Shown here in pieces: positions 51,357-60,389 of a DNA stretch of 64,000 nucleotides (position 1 is its first letter; each line of letters begins with the position of its first letter). The DNA is from Vannielia litorea (GTDB lineage Bacteria; Pseudomonadota; Alphaproteobacteria; Rhodobacterales; Rhodobacteraceae). The stretch is taken from contig NZ_QTNQ01000013.1 of assembly GCF_018424695.1 (NCBI RefSeq), forward strand, positions 1 to 64,000, read 5' to 3'. A model generated the notes under the pieces. That model was not told the DNA's origin and did not search any database. It saw only the letters and a program-made list of their open reading frames with translations. Position numbers and translations under genes: made by a program.

Positions 51357-52739
51357 TCAGAAATCCCGGTTCTCATAGGCCGCCAGCGCCGCCTTGCGCC
51401 CCTCGTCGAGGCCCACCACCGGCGTCTCGGGCCGGTCCTGCCCCGGTTCCAGCTTCCAGCGCTTCGGCACCGCGTCGTAGAAACTCCGGGCGTCCTCGCC
51501 CTTGCCGAGCCAGCGCGCGCGGTAGTCACCCCTCGCGTCAAACTTTTCCGCCTGGCTCGCCGGGTTGAACACGCGGAAATAGGGCGCCGCATCCGGTCCG
51601 CAGCCCGCCGTCCATTGCCAGCCCAGCGCATTCGAAGCCTCGTCCCAGTCGATCAGAGTGTCGGCAAACCAGTCGTGGCCTACGCGCCAGTCGGTCATCA
51701 TGTGTTTGGTAAGGTAGCTGGCCACGATCATCCGGGCCCGGTTGTGCATGGTGCCGGTGACGTAGAGCTCGCGCATCGCCGCGTCCACCACCTCCACGCC
51801 GGTGCGCCCCTGCTTCCATGCCTTCACCTCGGCGGCGCGCTCATCGTCCTTCCACGGAAAACGGCTCCATTCCTCGCGCCACTCCCGCTCGAACATATGT
51901 GGAAAGTGGAAGCCCAGCTGCCAGCCGAACTCGCGCCAGGCCAGCTCCTTGCGGAAGGTCTCGCTGCCCTCGCCCTCTGCCGCGTTCCAGCACTGGCGCG
52001 GGGAGATCTCGCCATAGGTCAGGTTTTCGCTGAGGCCCGAGGTCCAGTGCTCGGCCAACATGTCACGCCCCTTGGGATAGTTGTGCATCCGCTCCGTCAC
52101 GAAGTCCCTCAGACGCTCTTGCGCCGCCTTCTCGCCCACCACTGCATGGCGCGACACCACGCCGGCCCCACGCCGCATGGCCGCGCCCAGTGCCCAGTCG
52201 TCGAGGCTCTCGCTCTCGGGCCAGCTCCCCGGCGCGTCCAGCGTGCGCGGGCGTGGGCACGCCTCTCCCGGCGCCTCGCCCTTCATGGTCTTCCACATCG
52301 GCGAGAACACCTTGTACGGCGTCCCCTGCCCCGTCTTCACCTCCCAAGGCTCCCAGAGCAGCTTGCCGGGGAAGCTCTTCGCCTCCACGCCATCCTCGCG
52401 CAGCGCAGCCTTCACCTCGCTGTCGCGCTCGATGCTCACCGGGTCATACTCACGAGACCAATAGACAGCCTCCGCCCCCGTCTCCTTCACCAGCGCCCGC
52501 AGCACCTCCAGCGCATCGCCCGCGCGCAGGATCAGCCGCGAGCCCACGCCCTCCAGCTCTTTCCCATGCGCCTCCAGCGAAAGCCCTATCCGCCAGGCCG
52601 CCGCCGCCCCCAGCGCATCCACCTTGCGCTCGCGGATGAACACCGGGATCACCGCGCCGGCCTCCCGTGCCGCCGTCAGCGCCGGAAGGTCGGAAAGCCG
52701 CAGGTCGCGGCGGTGCCAGAGAATGGTGGTGCGGGTCAT
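51357..52739 (-). CDS. phr: deoxyribodipyrimidine photolyase
   Basis: A 460-residue class I CPD photolyase. The N-terminal antenna-binding domain begins TTILWHRRDLRLSDLPAL. The FAD-binding C-terminal domain contains the blocks MHNRARMIVASYLTKHMM and WQWTAGCGPDAAPYFRVFNP. It repairs UV-induced cyclobutane dimers using blue light. It lies upstream of trgA on the same strand. Confidence 0.93.
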   Translation of the reverse strand: MTRTTILWHRRDLRLSDLPALTAAREAGAVIPVFIRERKVDALGAAAAWRIGLSLEAHGKELEGVGSRLILRAGDALEVLRALVKETGAEAVYWSREYDPVSIERDSEVKAALREDGVEAKSFPGKLLWEPWEVKTGQGTPYKVFSPMWKTMKGEAPGEACPRPRTLDAPGSWPESESLDDWALGAAMRRGAGVVSRHAVVGEKAAQERLRDFVTERMHNYPKGRDMLAEHWTSGLSENLTYGEISPRQCWNAAEGEGSETFRKELAWREFGWQLGFHFPHMFEREWREEWSRFPWKDDERAAEVKAWKQGRTGVEVVDAAMRELYVTGTMHNRARMIVASYLTKHMMTDWRVGHDWFADTLIDWDEASNALGWQWTAGCGPDAAPYFRVFNPASQAEKFDARGDYRARWLGKGEDARSFYDAVPKRWKLEPGQDRPETPVVGLDEGRKAALAAYENRDF

Positions 52740-52815
52740 GGGGGCTCCTTCATACGTCTGATGACCTAACGCATCAGAGCCCGGGATGGGTCACTCTTTC
52801 TGCCCGGCCCGCAAA

Positions 52816-52848
52816 CGAAAGCCGCGCCCGGATCGCTCCGGGCACGGC
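52816..52848 (-). terminator. rho-independent terminator of the AGCS gene
   Basis: GCCGCGCCCGGA pairs with TCCGGGCACGGC around TCGC, with one mismatch, and the minus strand continues TTTCGTTTG. It lies just after the symporter stop. Confidence 0.65.
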
Positions 52849-52868
52849 TTGTCTTGCCGTCGTGCCGA

Positions 52869-54308
52869 CTACTCCGCCGGGGCCTTGGGCGCATCCGGCC
52901 AGGCGGTCGGATCGGTGTCGAGGTCGGGGAACTTGGCCGGATCGAACACCGGCATCTTCACCCCGGCCTTCAACTGCCCGCGGAAATCGTTGATCAACCG
53001 CACCGCCACCGGGAAGAGCATCGCCAGCGCCAGCAGGTTGACCACCGCCAGAATGCCCATCATCGGGTCGGAGAAGCTGAAGATGAAAGTCGCCCCCGGG
53101 GCCACTGCCCCCAGAAAGACGATGCCGACAATGGCACAGCGCAGCACCTGGATCGCCATCGGGCTGCCCGTCATGAAGCTCAGCGCGTTCTCGCCAAGGT
53201 AGTAGTTGTACATGATCGAGCTGAACGAGAAGAGCAGGATCGCCACCGTCAGGTAGTACTGCGCCCAGCCGCCGACGTGGTTCACCATGCTCTGCTGGGT
53301 CAGCGCCACCCCGTCCACGCCTTCAGCGCCCGGCTGATAGACATCGCCCAGCAGGATCACGAAGGCCGTGCAGGAGCAGATGATGATCGTGTCGATGAAA
53401 ACCGAGAAGCTCTGGGTGATGCCCTGGCTCACCGGGTGCTTCACATAGGCCGTGGCCGCAACGTTGGGCGCCGAGCCAAGGCCCGCCTCGTTGGAGAAGA
53501 GGCCGCGCCGCAGCCCGTTGGCAATCGCCGCGCCCATGCCGCCCGCCACTGCCTCGCGAAAGCCGAAGGCATTGGCCACGATGTCGGTGATGACGCCGGG
53601 CAGCCCGCCGATGTTCAGCACGATCACCACCAGCGCCATGGCGATATACATGAAGGCCATGAGCGGGATGATGACATCGGCCGCCTTGGCGATCCGGTGG
53701 ATGCCGCCCCAGACGATGAAGGCCGTCGCCGCCGCCAGCACCACGCCCGTCGCAATGCGCGGGATGTTCATGCTGTCGAGCGCCGCGCCCGCCACCGTGT
53801 TGCCCTGGAAGGCGTTGAACCCGATGGAGAAGGAAGCAATCAGGCAGACCGCGTAAATCACCGCCAGCCAGCGATAATTGGCCCCGAGCCCGTGGATGAT
53901 GGAGCGCGCCGGGCCGCCCCGGTAGTTGCCATCCGGCTCGGTGCGCTTGTAGAGCTGCGCCAGCGTGGCCTCGATCAGCGCCGAGCACATGCCCACCAGC
54001 GCAATCGCCCACATCCAGAACACCGCGCCCGGGCCCCCGGCGGTGATCGCCACCGCCACCCCGGCGATATTGCCGCCGCCAACGCGCCCCCCGACCGAGA
54101 CGAAGAGCGCCTCGCGGGCGCTGATCTTGGTCGGATCGTTGTCTTCATTCGTGCCGGTCAGAACGTTGAACATGCGCCTGAAAAATCGAAACTGCACAAA
54201 GCCGCTGGCAACGGTGAAGAAACATCCGAGGACCACGAGGAAAGGCACGAGCGCCCAGCCCCAGGTGAGGTCGTTAATGACATTGAAGATCGTGTCCAGA
54301 AATCCCAT
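52869..54308 (-). CDS. sodium:alanine symporter family (AGCS) protein
   Basis: A 479-residue transporter with about ten helices. Family blocks include GGRVGGGNIAGVAVAITAGG and FSNEAGLGSAPNVAATA. It couples Na+ to uptake of alanine, glycine or related amino acids. ATG 54308 follows AAGGAG; upstream in-frame codons are rejected. It is monocistronic, with a strong terminator. Confidence 0.92.
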   Translation of the reverse strand: MGFLDTIFNVINDLTWGWALVPFLVVLGCFFTVASGFVQFRFFRRMFNVLTGTNEDNDPTKISAREALFVSVGGRVGGGNIAGVAVAITAGGPGAVFWMWAIALVGMCSALIEATLAQLYKRTEPDGNYRGGPARSIIHGLGANYRWLAVIYAVCLIASFSIGFNAFQGNTVAGAALDSMNIPRIATGVVLAAATAFIVWGGIHRIAKAADVIIPLMAFMYIAMALVVIVLNIGGLPGVITDIVANAFGFREAVAGGMGAAIANGLRRGLFSNEAGLGSAPNVAATAYVKHPVSQGITQSFSVFIDTIIICSCTAFVILLGDVYQPGAEGVDGVALTQQSMVNHVGGWAQYYLTVAILLFSFSSIMYNYYLGENALSFMTGSPMAIQVLRCAIVGIVFLGAVAPGATFIFSFSDPMMGILAVVNLLALAMLFPVAVRLINDFRGQLKAGVKMPVFDPAKFPDLDTDPTAWPDAPKAPAE

Positions 54309-54567
54309 CGTCCGCGTCTCCTTGTGTTTATGTTCGCGGTGTCCTTGCCCTGAGCCTGCCGGACCGACGACGCTCAAGTAACGCGAGCGTGACACACCCC
54401 GGCGGAAAACCGCATGAAATCCGCGCAAACGCCCCTCAAATGAGCAGATGCCCGCTCAATGAATGCGGATTGCACACAAACCTCACCGCCGCAGCACGCA
54501 TGGTCGCCGCCCCTCACGGGTGCATGCCGGGGCGGGCCTCACCCCTCACCAGCGGCACGGATGGCGA

Positions 54568-55695
54568 TTACTCCGCTCCGAGCCCCGCGCCCTCGCGGTA
54601 GGCCTGCACCTCGGCCAATGCCTTGTCGTTCAGGGCCTTCGTCCGATCCGCCAGCCAGCGCGAGCTGTCGCTCAGGTGCCGCGTCACCATGAGTTGCACC
54701 TTGCCCGCGCAGGCCGCCTCGGGGCGGCCTTCACGCTGTGCATCGCGAAAGAAGGCGTTGGTGCCTCCGCGCAGGGCCGTGGGACCGTTCTGCTGATAGC
54801 AGGCGGTGATCCGCTGCACCTCGTTGTTGGTCGCTGCCGCGATCCTGCCCGCGTTCAGGTCGACGCAATAGGCGTGGCGGTGTCGCGAATTCTCCGCCTC
54901 CTTGATCGCATCGAGCTGGCGTTGCAGGGCGCTCGCGTCCTCGGCAGGATAGTAGGTGCCCCCGCCCGCCTCGGCGATGGCCTGAAGCTGCGCCTCGGTT
55001 TGGGCGTTCACCGCAAAACCGATGGTGTTCACCGTGGTCTTTACCCCGCCCTCGATCAGCGCCCTGGCCGCCGCCACAGGGTCTCCGTCGCAGGTCTCCT
55101 CGCCATCGGAGATGAGGTAGACCACCGGCACCGGCCCCTCGCCCTCCTGCGCGCCTTCGGGCAGCGCGGCGATGATGCGGCCCGCCTCTTCCAGCGCGCC
55201 GGCAATCGGCGTGTAACCCACAGGGCGCAGGGCGGCGATGGCGCCCTCCAACGCGTCGCGCGGGGCATCGAAGCCATGCACCATCTCGCGGGCGGCGCAG
55301 CTCTCGGCCTTGCCCTCCGGCTGGTTCGTGCCCTTGTGGCCATAAACCATCAGCCCCACCGCAATGTCCTCATGCACGTCCGCCAGAAAGCTGCGCCCCT
55401 CGCGCTTGGCGGCCTCCATCTTCGACAGGCTGCCCGCCGCTCCGGCCATCGAGCCCGAGGCGTCGATCGCCAAGATGATGTGGGTGGTCACGGCGCCCGG
55501 CGTGAAACTGGTGGGAGGTGTGCAGTCTTCGAGGCTGTAGCTGACCTCCTGCGGCTCGCATTGCTCGAGGGTCACCGGGAAGCGATTGGCGAGATCGGCG
55601 AAGACCGCTTCGCACGTCGCGCCACCGCCCTCCTCCTGCGCCAGCAGCGGCCCTGCGGCGAACAGCCCCGCCAGCGTCCAGATCAATCCTCGCAT
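54568..55695 (-). CDS. secreted von Willebrand factor A domain protein
   Basis: A 375-residue protein with a signal peptide (residues 1-19, LLAQ) and a VWA domain. The MIDAS motif is AIDASGS, with the later GYTPIAG threonine and SDGEETCDGD acid. The C-terminal 100 residues contain paired cysteines and helical segments of unknown role. It is periplasmic or secreted and binds metal-dependent ligands. No neighbouring gene explains its function. Confidence 0.82.
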   Translation of the reverse strand: MRGLIWTLAGLFAAGPLLAQEEGGGATCEAVFADLANRFPVTLEQCEPQEVSYSLEDCTPPTSFTPGAVTTHIILAIDASGSMAGAAGSLSKMEAAKREGRSFLADVHEDIAVGLMVYGHKGTNQPEGKAESCAAREMVHGFDAPRDALEGAIAALRPVGYTPIAGALEEAGRIIAALPEGAQEGEGPVPVVYLISDGEETCDGDPVAAARALIEGGVKTTVNTIGFAVNAQTEAQLQAIAEAGGGTYYPAEDASALQRQLDAIKEAENSRHRHAYCVDLNAGRIAAATNNEVQRITACYQQNGPTALRGGTNAFFRDAQREGRPEAACAGKVQLMVTRHLSDSSRWLADRTKALNDKALAEVQAYREGAGLGAE

Positions 55696-55778
55696 CGAAC
55701 ACCCCTAAACCTGTGCAAACACGCGCCTGCGCGCCTCGGTAGCCTGACACAGCCGGCGGAGATCTCAAACCAAGCAAT

Positions 55779-55813
55779 GAAAAGGCCCCGCCCGGATCGC
55801 TCCGGACGGGGCC
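55779..55813 (-). terminator. rho-independent terminator of the BCCT gene
   Basis: GGCCCCGCCCGGA pairs with TCCGGACGGGGCC around TCGC with one mismatch, followed on the minus strand by TTTTC. It begins 25 bases after the transporter stop. Confidence 0.75.
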
Positions 55814-55838
55814 GCATCAGGTTGGCTCTGCGCCTGGG

Positions 55839-57677
55839 TCAGATCCTGCGTTCGGCCTGAAGCCCCCGGAAGATCGCCCAGCACATTATGAGCAGCACGA
55901 TCGTGAACGGCAGGCCGGTGGAGATCACCATCGACTGCAGACTTCCAAGGCCCCCCGCAGAGAGCAGCAGCACAATGGCCACCGCCCCCTCGAAGACACA
56001 CCAGAACACCCGCTGGGGCACCGGCGCATCCACCTTGCCGCCCGCGGTGATCGTGTCGATCACGAGGCTGCCGGAGTCCGAGGAGGTGACGAAGAACACG
56101 ATCACCAGCACGATGCCCACGAAGCTCGTGATCGCTGCCAGCGGCAGCACGTCGAGCATCTTGAAGAGCTGCAAGGCAAGTGCCGCATCCTGCGCATCGG
56201 TATAGCCGTCGTTGACAACCTGGCTGATCGCCACGCCGCCGAACACGCTCATCCAGAGCACGCAGACGAGGGACGGGATCAGCAACACGCAGATCACGAA
56301 CTCGCGCACCGAGCGGCCCCGGCTGACGCGGGCGATGAACATGCCCACGAACGGCGACCAGGAAATCCACCAGGCCCAGTAGAACGACGTCCAGCCCTGA
56401 GAGAAGTTCACGTCGCCCCGCCCGGCGTCTCCGGCGATGGTCTGGGTGACCGGGTTGGAGAGCTGCGGCAAGTACTGGAAGTAGGCCACGAGGTAATCGA
56501 CGAAGCCGGTGAGCACCGCCAGGGTCGGGCCGACAAGCAGCACGAAGATCAGCAGCAGGGCGGCAAGCCCCATGTTGATCTCCGAGAGCACCTTCACCCC
56601 GCCGTCAAGGCCGCGAACCACCGAGACAAGCGCAATGGCGGTGATCGCCGAGATCAGGATCACCTCGGTCGTCGCCCCCACGGGGATGCCGAAGAGCTCA
56701 TTCAGACCGGCATTCGCCTGTGTCGCACCGAAGCCCAGAGAGGTCGCCAGGCCGAAAAGCGTGGCGAAGACCGCGAGCGTGTCGATCACGTGGCCCGGCC
56801 ACCCCCAGACCCGGTCGCCCAGGATCGGGTAGAAGGCCGAGCGGATCGTCAGCGGCAGGCCCTTGTTGTAGCTGAAGAGCGCAAGCGCCAGTGCCACCAC
56901 GGCGTAGATCGCCCATGGGTGCAGGCCCCAATGGAAGATGGTCGCGGCCATGCCGAGGCGGATCGCCTCTTCCTGGTTGCCCGCAGCCGCGCCCAATGGT
57001 GCCCAATCGGTGCGGCCCTGTGTCGGAGAGAAGAGCCCCGCCTGCCCCTCGGGCACGGCGGCGTCGATCTTGGCCTGCACATCGGCCGGCGTCGCGCCCG
57101 AAATGCCGGTGGCCGCATCGAAGCTCTCCCGATCGGCCCAGCCCTCGGGCGTGTCTTCCTCACCTTCCGGCATCGGCCCGGTGTAATCCACCGAGTAGGA
57201 GACGCCCCCCACGGAGCTGCTGTAGTGGCTCATCGGCTCCGAGACGCCATAGAACATCAGGCCGATGCCCATGCCCGCGGCAAAGAGCATCGCGAACCAG
57301 CCCACGTAGGTGTAATCGGGCCTCGCCTCCTTGCCCCCCAGCCGCACGTTGCCCAGCGGCGTGACGATCAGCAGGATGCAGAACAGCACGAAGATGTTCG
57401 CCGCGCCGAGGAAGAACCAGTCAAAGCCCTTGGTCACGGCGCTGAACAGCCAGCTGAAGGCCGACCCGGCCTGCTCCGGCAGCGCCAGCGTGTAGAACAC
57501 GAAGGCCACGATCGCGATGCCCGAAATCATGAAGACCGGGTTGTGAATGTCGAAACCGAACGGCCCGACAGAGCCGTCGATATTGTCCTGACCGATCTCG
57601 TACTCGGTGTCGATAAGGTCCGACGCCCCCTCGGGCGCCGGTATGCCCTGACCGTCGTCTTCTGTCGGATCACTCAT
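55839..57677 (-). CDS. BCCT-family betaine/choline/carnitine transporter
   Basis: A 612-residue transporter with twelve helices. The glycine-rich Na+ site lies in GMGIGLMFYGVSEPMSHY and the aromatic substrate box in WTSFYWAWWISWSPFVGMFI, followed by ARVSRGRSVREF. A hydrophilic insert of about 75 residues after helix 3 is longer than in classical BetP/OpuD. It imports compatible solutes such as glycine betaine. The acidic N-terminal tail of about 45 residues may be regulatory. It is probably co-transcribed with the universal stress protein gene upstream. Confidence 0.92.
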   Translation of the reverse strand: MSDPTEDDGQGIPAPEGASDLIDTEYEIGQDNIDGSVGPFGFDIHNPVFMISGIAIVAFVFYTLALPEQAGSAFSWLFSAVTKGFDWFFLGAANIFVLFCILLIVTPLGNVRLGGKEARPDYTYVGWFAMLFAAGMGIGLMFYGVSEPMSHYSSSVGGVSYSVDYTGPMPEGEEDTPEGWADRESFDAATGISGATPADVQAKIDAAVPEGQAGLFSPTQGRTDWAPLGAAAGNQEEAIRLGMAATIFHWGLHPWAIYAVVALALALFSYNKGLPLTIRSAFYPILGDRVWGWPGHVIDTLAVFATLFGLATSLGFGATQANAGLNELFGIPVGATTEVILISAITAIALVSVVRGLDGGVKVLSEINMGLAALLLIFVLLVGPTLAVLTGFVDYLVAYFQYLPQLSNPVTQTIAGDAGRGDVNFSQGWTSFYWAWWISWSPFVGMFIARVSRGRSVREFVICVLLIPSLVCVLWMSVFGGVAISQVVNDGYTDAQDAALALQLFKMLDVLPLAAITSFVGIVLVIVFFVTSSDSGSLVIDTITAGGKVDAPVPQRVFWCVFEGAVAIVLLLSAGGLGSLQSMVISTGLPFTIVLLIMCWAIFRGLQAERRI

Positions 57678-57722
57678 GGATGTTGCTCCCTGTTCGTTCG
57701 CTCTTCTGTTTCTTGGCCGGCC

Positions 57723-58139
57723 TCATCCGCGCACCACGAAAACGGAGGCCGAGGCCCGCGTCGCCACGGTGCCGCCGTTGGAAGGCCAGACATAATCGGT
57801 CAGGTTGGGAATGTGGCTCGCCATGACCACGAGATCGGCGCCAATCTCGTCCACCGCCTTCAGCAGGGTCGGGTCGAGGTCGGTCGCCGGGTCATGGCTG
57901 ATCGCCGCATGCGCCGTGGCTGTAATGCCATGGGCCGCGGCCTGAGAATCGGCAAAGGCCGTCAGCTTGTCACCAAACTCCTGCGGGTTATGGGCAATCG
58001 AGCCCGGCACCGCAGCCGCTACGCCGACGAAGACAAGCTCCGCGCCCCAAAGACTGGCCAGCGCACAGGCCGTGTCGATCGCCTTTGCAAGACGGTCGGT
58101 ATGGGCCAGATCCACCGGCACCATGATTTTTGAAAACAT
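57723..58139 (-). CDS. universal stress protein (UspA family)
   Basis: A 138-residue UspA-fold protein beginning FSKIMVPVDLAHTDRL. The nucleotide-binding signature is the SNGGTVATRASASVFVV end after MASHIPNL. ATG 58139 follows GGGGAGCAACCT. UspA proteins next to BCCT or TRAP genes are common and may regulate the transporter in response to ATP (family knowledge; not shown here). Confidence 0.88.
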   Translation of the reverse strand: MFSKIMVPVDLAHTDRLAKAIDTACALASLWGAELVFVGVAAAVPGSIAHNPQEFGDKLTAFADSQAAAHGITATAHAAISHDPATDLDPTLLKAVDEIGADLVVMASHIPNLTDYVWPSNGGTVATRASASVFVVRG

Positions 58140-58327
58140 AGGTTGCTCCCCGTTCGAGGCCCCCGCGCAACCTGTGCCGGTCACTTCGGAGGCAATGCCC
58201 ATTTTCTGGGCGGCTCGGGAGCATGGTAGCTGTCAACGCCCGGATGTAACACCCGGCTACGGCGAGTTTTATGCCGTTTGCGACACCGCAATGTCGCAAA
58301 CGGATGTCAGAACGGCGGTTTCAGCCT

Positions 58328-59311
58328 TCAGGCGGTGACATCCACCACAACGCGTCCCCGCACCTTTCCTTTCAGGATATCCGCTCCCAGCCCAGGCAGA
58401 TCGGCCAGGGTTGCAGGCTGAACCATCGCCTCCAGCTTCTCCATCGGCAGGTCGTGGGCAATGCGCGACCATGCCTCCAGTCGGTTCTCATAGGGCTGCA
58501 TGACCGAGTCGATCCCCAGCAGGTTCACCCCCCGCAGGATGAACGGGGTAATCAGCGCGCCCTCGATCGCGGCCCCACCCGCAAGGCCGATGGCGGCCAC
58601 CGAAGATCCGTATTTCATCTGCTTCAACACCCGGCCAAGCATGGCACCGGCCACGGCGTCGATGCATCCGCCCCACTGCTCGCCCTCCAGCGGCTTGCGC
58701 GTCACTTCCGTCAGCTCGTCGCGCGGCACGATCTGGGTCGCCCCAAGATCGCGGAGATAGGCTTCTTGGTCCGGTCTCCCTGTCACAGCGGCCACCTCGT
58801 GGCCAAGCTTCGCCAGAATCGCCGTCGCGACCGAGCCGACGCCACCTGCAGCGCCGGTCACCAGCACCGGGCCCTCCTTCAGGCCCTGCTTTTCAAGGGC
58901 CATCACGGCCAGCATGGCCGTCAGCCCAGCGGTGCCCACCGCCATCGCGGCTCGCGTGCTCAACCCATCGGGCAGCGGCACAAGCCAGTCGGCCTTCACC
59001 CGCGCCTTCTCGGCATAGCCGCCCCAATGCGCCTCGCCCACACGCCAACCGGTGAGCACCACCTTGTCACCCGGCTTGTAGCGAGAGTCATCGCTGGCCT
59101 CGACCGTGCCGGCAAAGTCGATGCCCGGCACATGCGGGTAGTTGCGCACCAGCCCGCCGCCCGGGCCAATGCACAGCCCGTCCTTGTAGTTCACCGTCGA
59201 ATATTCGACAGCCACCGTCACCTCGCCCTCGGGCAGCCGGCTTTCCTCAATGTCCTGAACGCTGGCCGAGGTTTGCCCCTCGTCGTCCTTCTCCACGATC
59301 AATGCACGCAT
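58328..59311 (-). CDS. acuI: acryloyl-CoA reductase (AcuI-type MDR oxidoreductase)
   Basis: A 327-residue medium-chain reductase without the catalytic zinc ligands. Landmarks are STVNYKDGLCIG, PHVPGIDFAGTV and the NADPH loop GAAGGVGSVA. It matches the AcuI/YhdH family, which reduces acryloyl-CoA to propionyl-CoA and detoxifies acrylate arising from DMSP in marine Rhodobacterales. No other DMSP gene is adjacent. Confidence 0.85.
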   Translation of the reverse strand: MRALIVEKDDEGQTSASVQDIEESRLPEGEVTVAVEYSTVNYKDGLCIGPGGGLVRNYPHVPGIDFAGTVEASDDSRYKPGDKVVLTGWRVGEAHWGGYAEKARVKADWLVPLPDGLSTRAAMAVGTAGLTAMLAVMALEKQGLKEGPVLVTGAAGGVGSVATAILAKLGHEVAAVTGRPDQEAYLRDLGATQIVPRDELTEVTRKPLEGEQWGGCIDAVAGAMLGRVLKQMKYGSSVAAIGLAGGAAIEGALITPFILRGVNLLGIDSVMQPYENRLEAWSRIAHDLPMEKLEAMVQPATLADLPGLGADILKGKVRGRVVVDVTA

Positions 59312-59323
59312 GGCTTTCCTCCT

Positions 59324-59752
59324 TCAGGCTGCTGCCGCTTTCTCCGCCACGGCGCGCACACGCGCCACCATGGCCCTCAATCCGTTCGAGCGCTGCGAGC
59401 TCAGGTGCTCGTCAAGGCCCAGCCGTTTCAACTCGGCAGCTGCATCCACCGCCTGCGCTTCGGCCACCGTGCTGCCCGAGTAAAGCGCCCGCAGCACGGC
59501 GATCAGCCCGTTGACGATCATCGCGTCGCTCTCGCCCTCGAAGCGCAACACCGCATCGGCTCCCTTCCCCTCGATCTCTGGCACCAGCCACACCTGGCTG
59601 GCGCAGCCCTCCACCTTGGTCGCAGGCACCTTCTGCGCCTCGGGCAGCGGCGCCATCGCCTTGCCGAGTTCGATCACATGGCGATAGCGGTCTTCCCAGT
59701 CGTCCAGAAACTCGAAGGTTTCCACGATCTCTTCAAACTCGTCTCTCGCCAT
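59324..59752 (-). CDS. sufE: SufE family sulfur acceptor protein
   Basis: A 142-residue SufE. The catalytic cysteine is in VEGCASQVWL, and the N-terminal EFEEIVETFEFLDDWEDRY is typical. It accepts persulfide sulfur from SufS for iron-sulfur cluster assembly. ATG 59752 is used. It lies 12 bases upstream of acuI, possibly in one transcript. Confidence 0.92.
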   Translation of the reverse strand: MARDEFEEIVETFEFLDDWEDRYRHVIELGKAMAPLPEAQKVPATKVEGCASQVWLVPEIEGKGADAVLRFEGESDAMIVNGLIAVLRALYSGSTVAEAQAVDAAAELKRLGLDEHLSSQRSNGLRAMVARVRAVAEKAAAA

Positions 59753-59875
59753 GCGCCACACTCCTTTTCCCGGCCAGAGCTAGGCCCTCCGGCGGTCAAG
59801 GTCCAGCCCCGCACAGGCTTTTCAACGCCCCCGCTTTGCGCTAACCCGGAGGGAACGAAAAGCCGAGGGACGAGC

Positions 59876-60349
59876 ATGACCAAACCGCTTCTGGCCGCAA
59901 TGGTGCTGGTGACAGCGCTCTCGGGGTGCTCGCGGCTCGCTGAAAGCCGGATCAACCCGTTCAACTGGTTCGGCGGATCGCGCTCGGAGGCACGCGCGGT
60001 GCCAGCCGCGCAAACGGTCACCGTTGTGGATCGGCGCCAACTGGTCACACAGGTCACCTCACTCCAGGTCGAGCGTACGCCGGGCGGCGCGATCCTCACC
60101 GCCGTCGGCCTGCCGCCCAGCCAGGGCTACTGGGATGCCCAACTTGTGCCCGTCGGCCCCGGCGGGCTGCCGCAGAACGGCGTGATGGTCTATGATTTCC
60201 GCATCGAGCAGCCGCTGGAGTTCCAGATCGAGGGCACGCCGCGCTCCCGCGAGGTGACGGTCGGCATCCACCTGTCCAACATCGAACTGTCGCGGATCAG
60301 CCGCATCGTTGTGCGCGGCCAGGTGAACCAGCGCAGCACCAGCCGCTGA
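59876..60349 (+). CDS. hypothetical lipoprotein
   Basis: A 157-residue protein with a lipoprotein signal (LVTALSGC lipobox, modified cysteine near residue 18) and a beta-rich soluble part (QVTSLQVERTPGGAILTAVG, ending HLSNIELSRISRIVVRG). GAGGGA precedes ATG 59876. It is probably an outer- or inner-membrane anchored periplasmic protein conserved in Rhodobacterales. The function is unknown. The long open frame upstream of this ATG is antisense to acuI and sufE and is not coding. Confidence 0.75.
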   Translation: MTKPLLAAMVLVTALSGCSRLAESRINPFNWFGGSRSEARAVPAAQTVTVVDRRQLVTQVTSLQVERTPGGAILTAVGLPPSQGYWDAQLVPVGPGGLPQNGVMVYDFRIEQPLEFQIEGTPRSREVTVGIHLSNIELSRISRIVVRGQVNQRSTSR

Positions 60350-60389
60350 GCGCCTGTAGCGCGGGACTGGCCCCGCCGCCCCGCCGATC

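Noticed and set aside
58271..60349. Plus-strand open frame of 692 codons
   Set aside because: Most of it is antisense to acuI and sufE. Only the last 158 codons, from ATG 59876, form a real lipoprotein gene.
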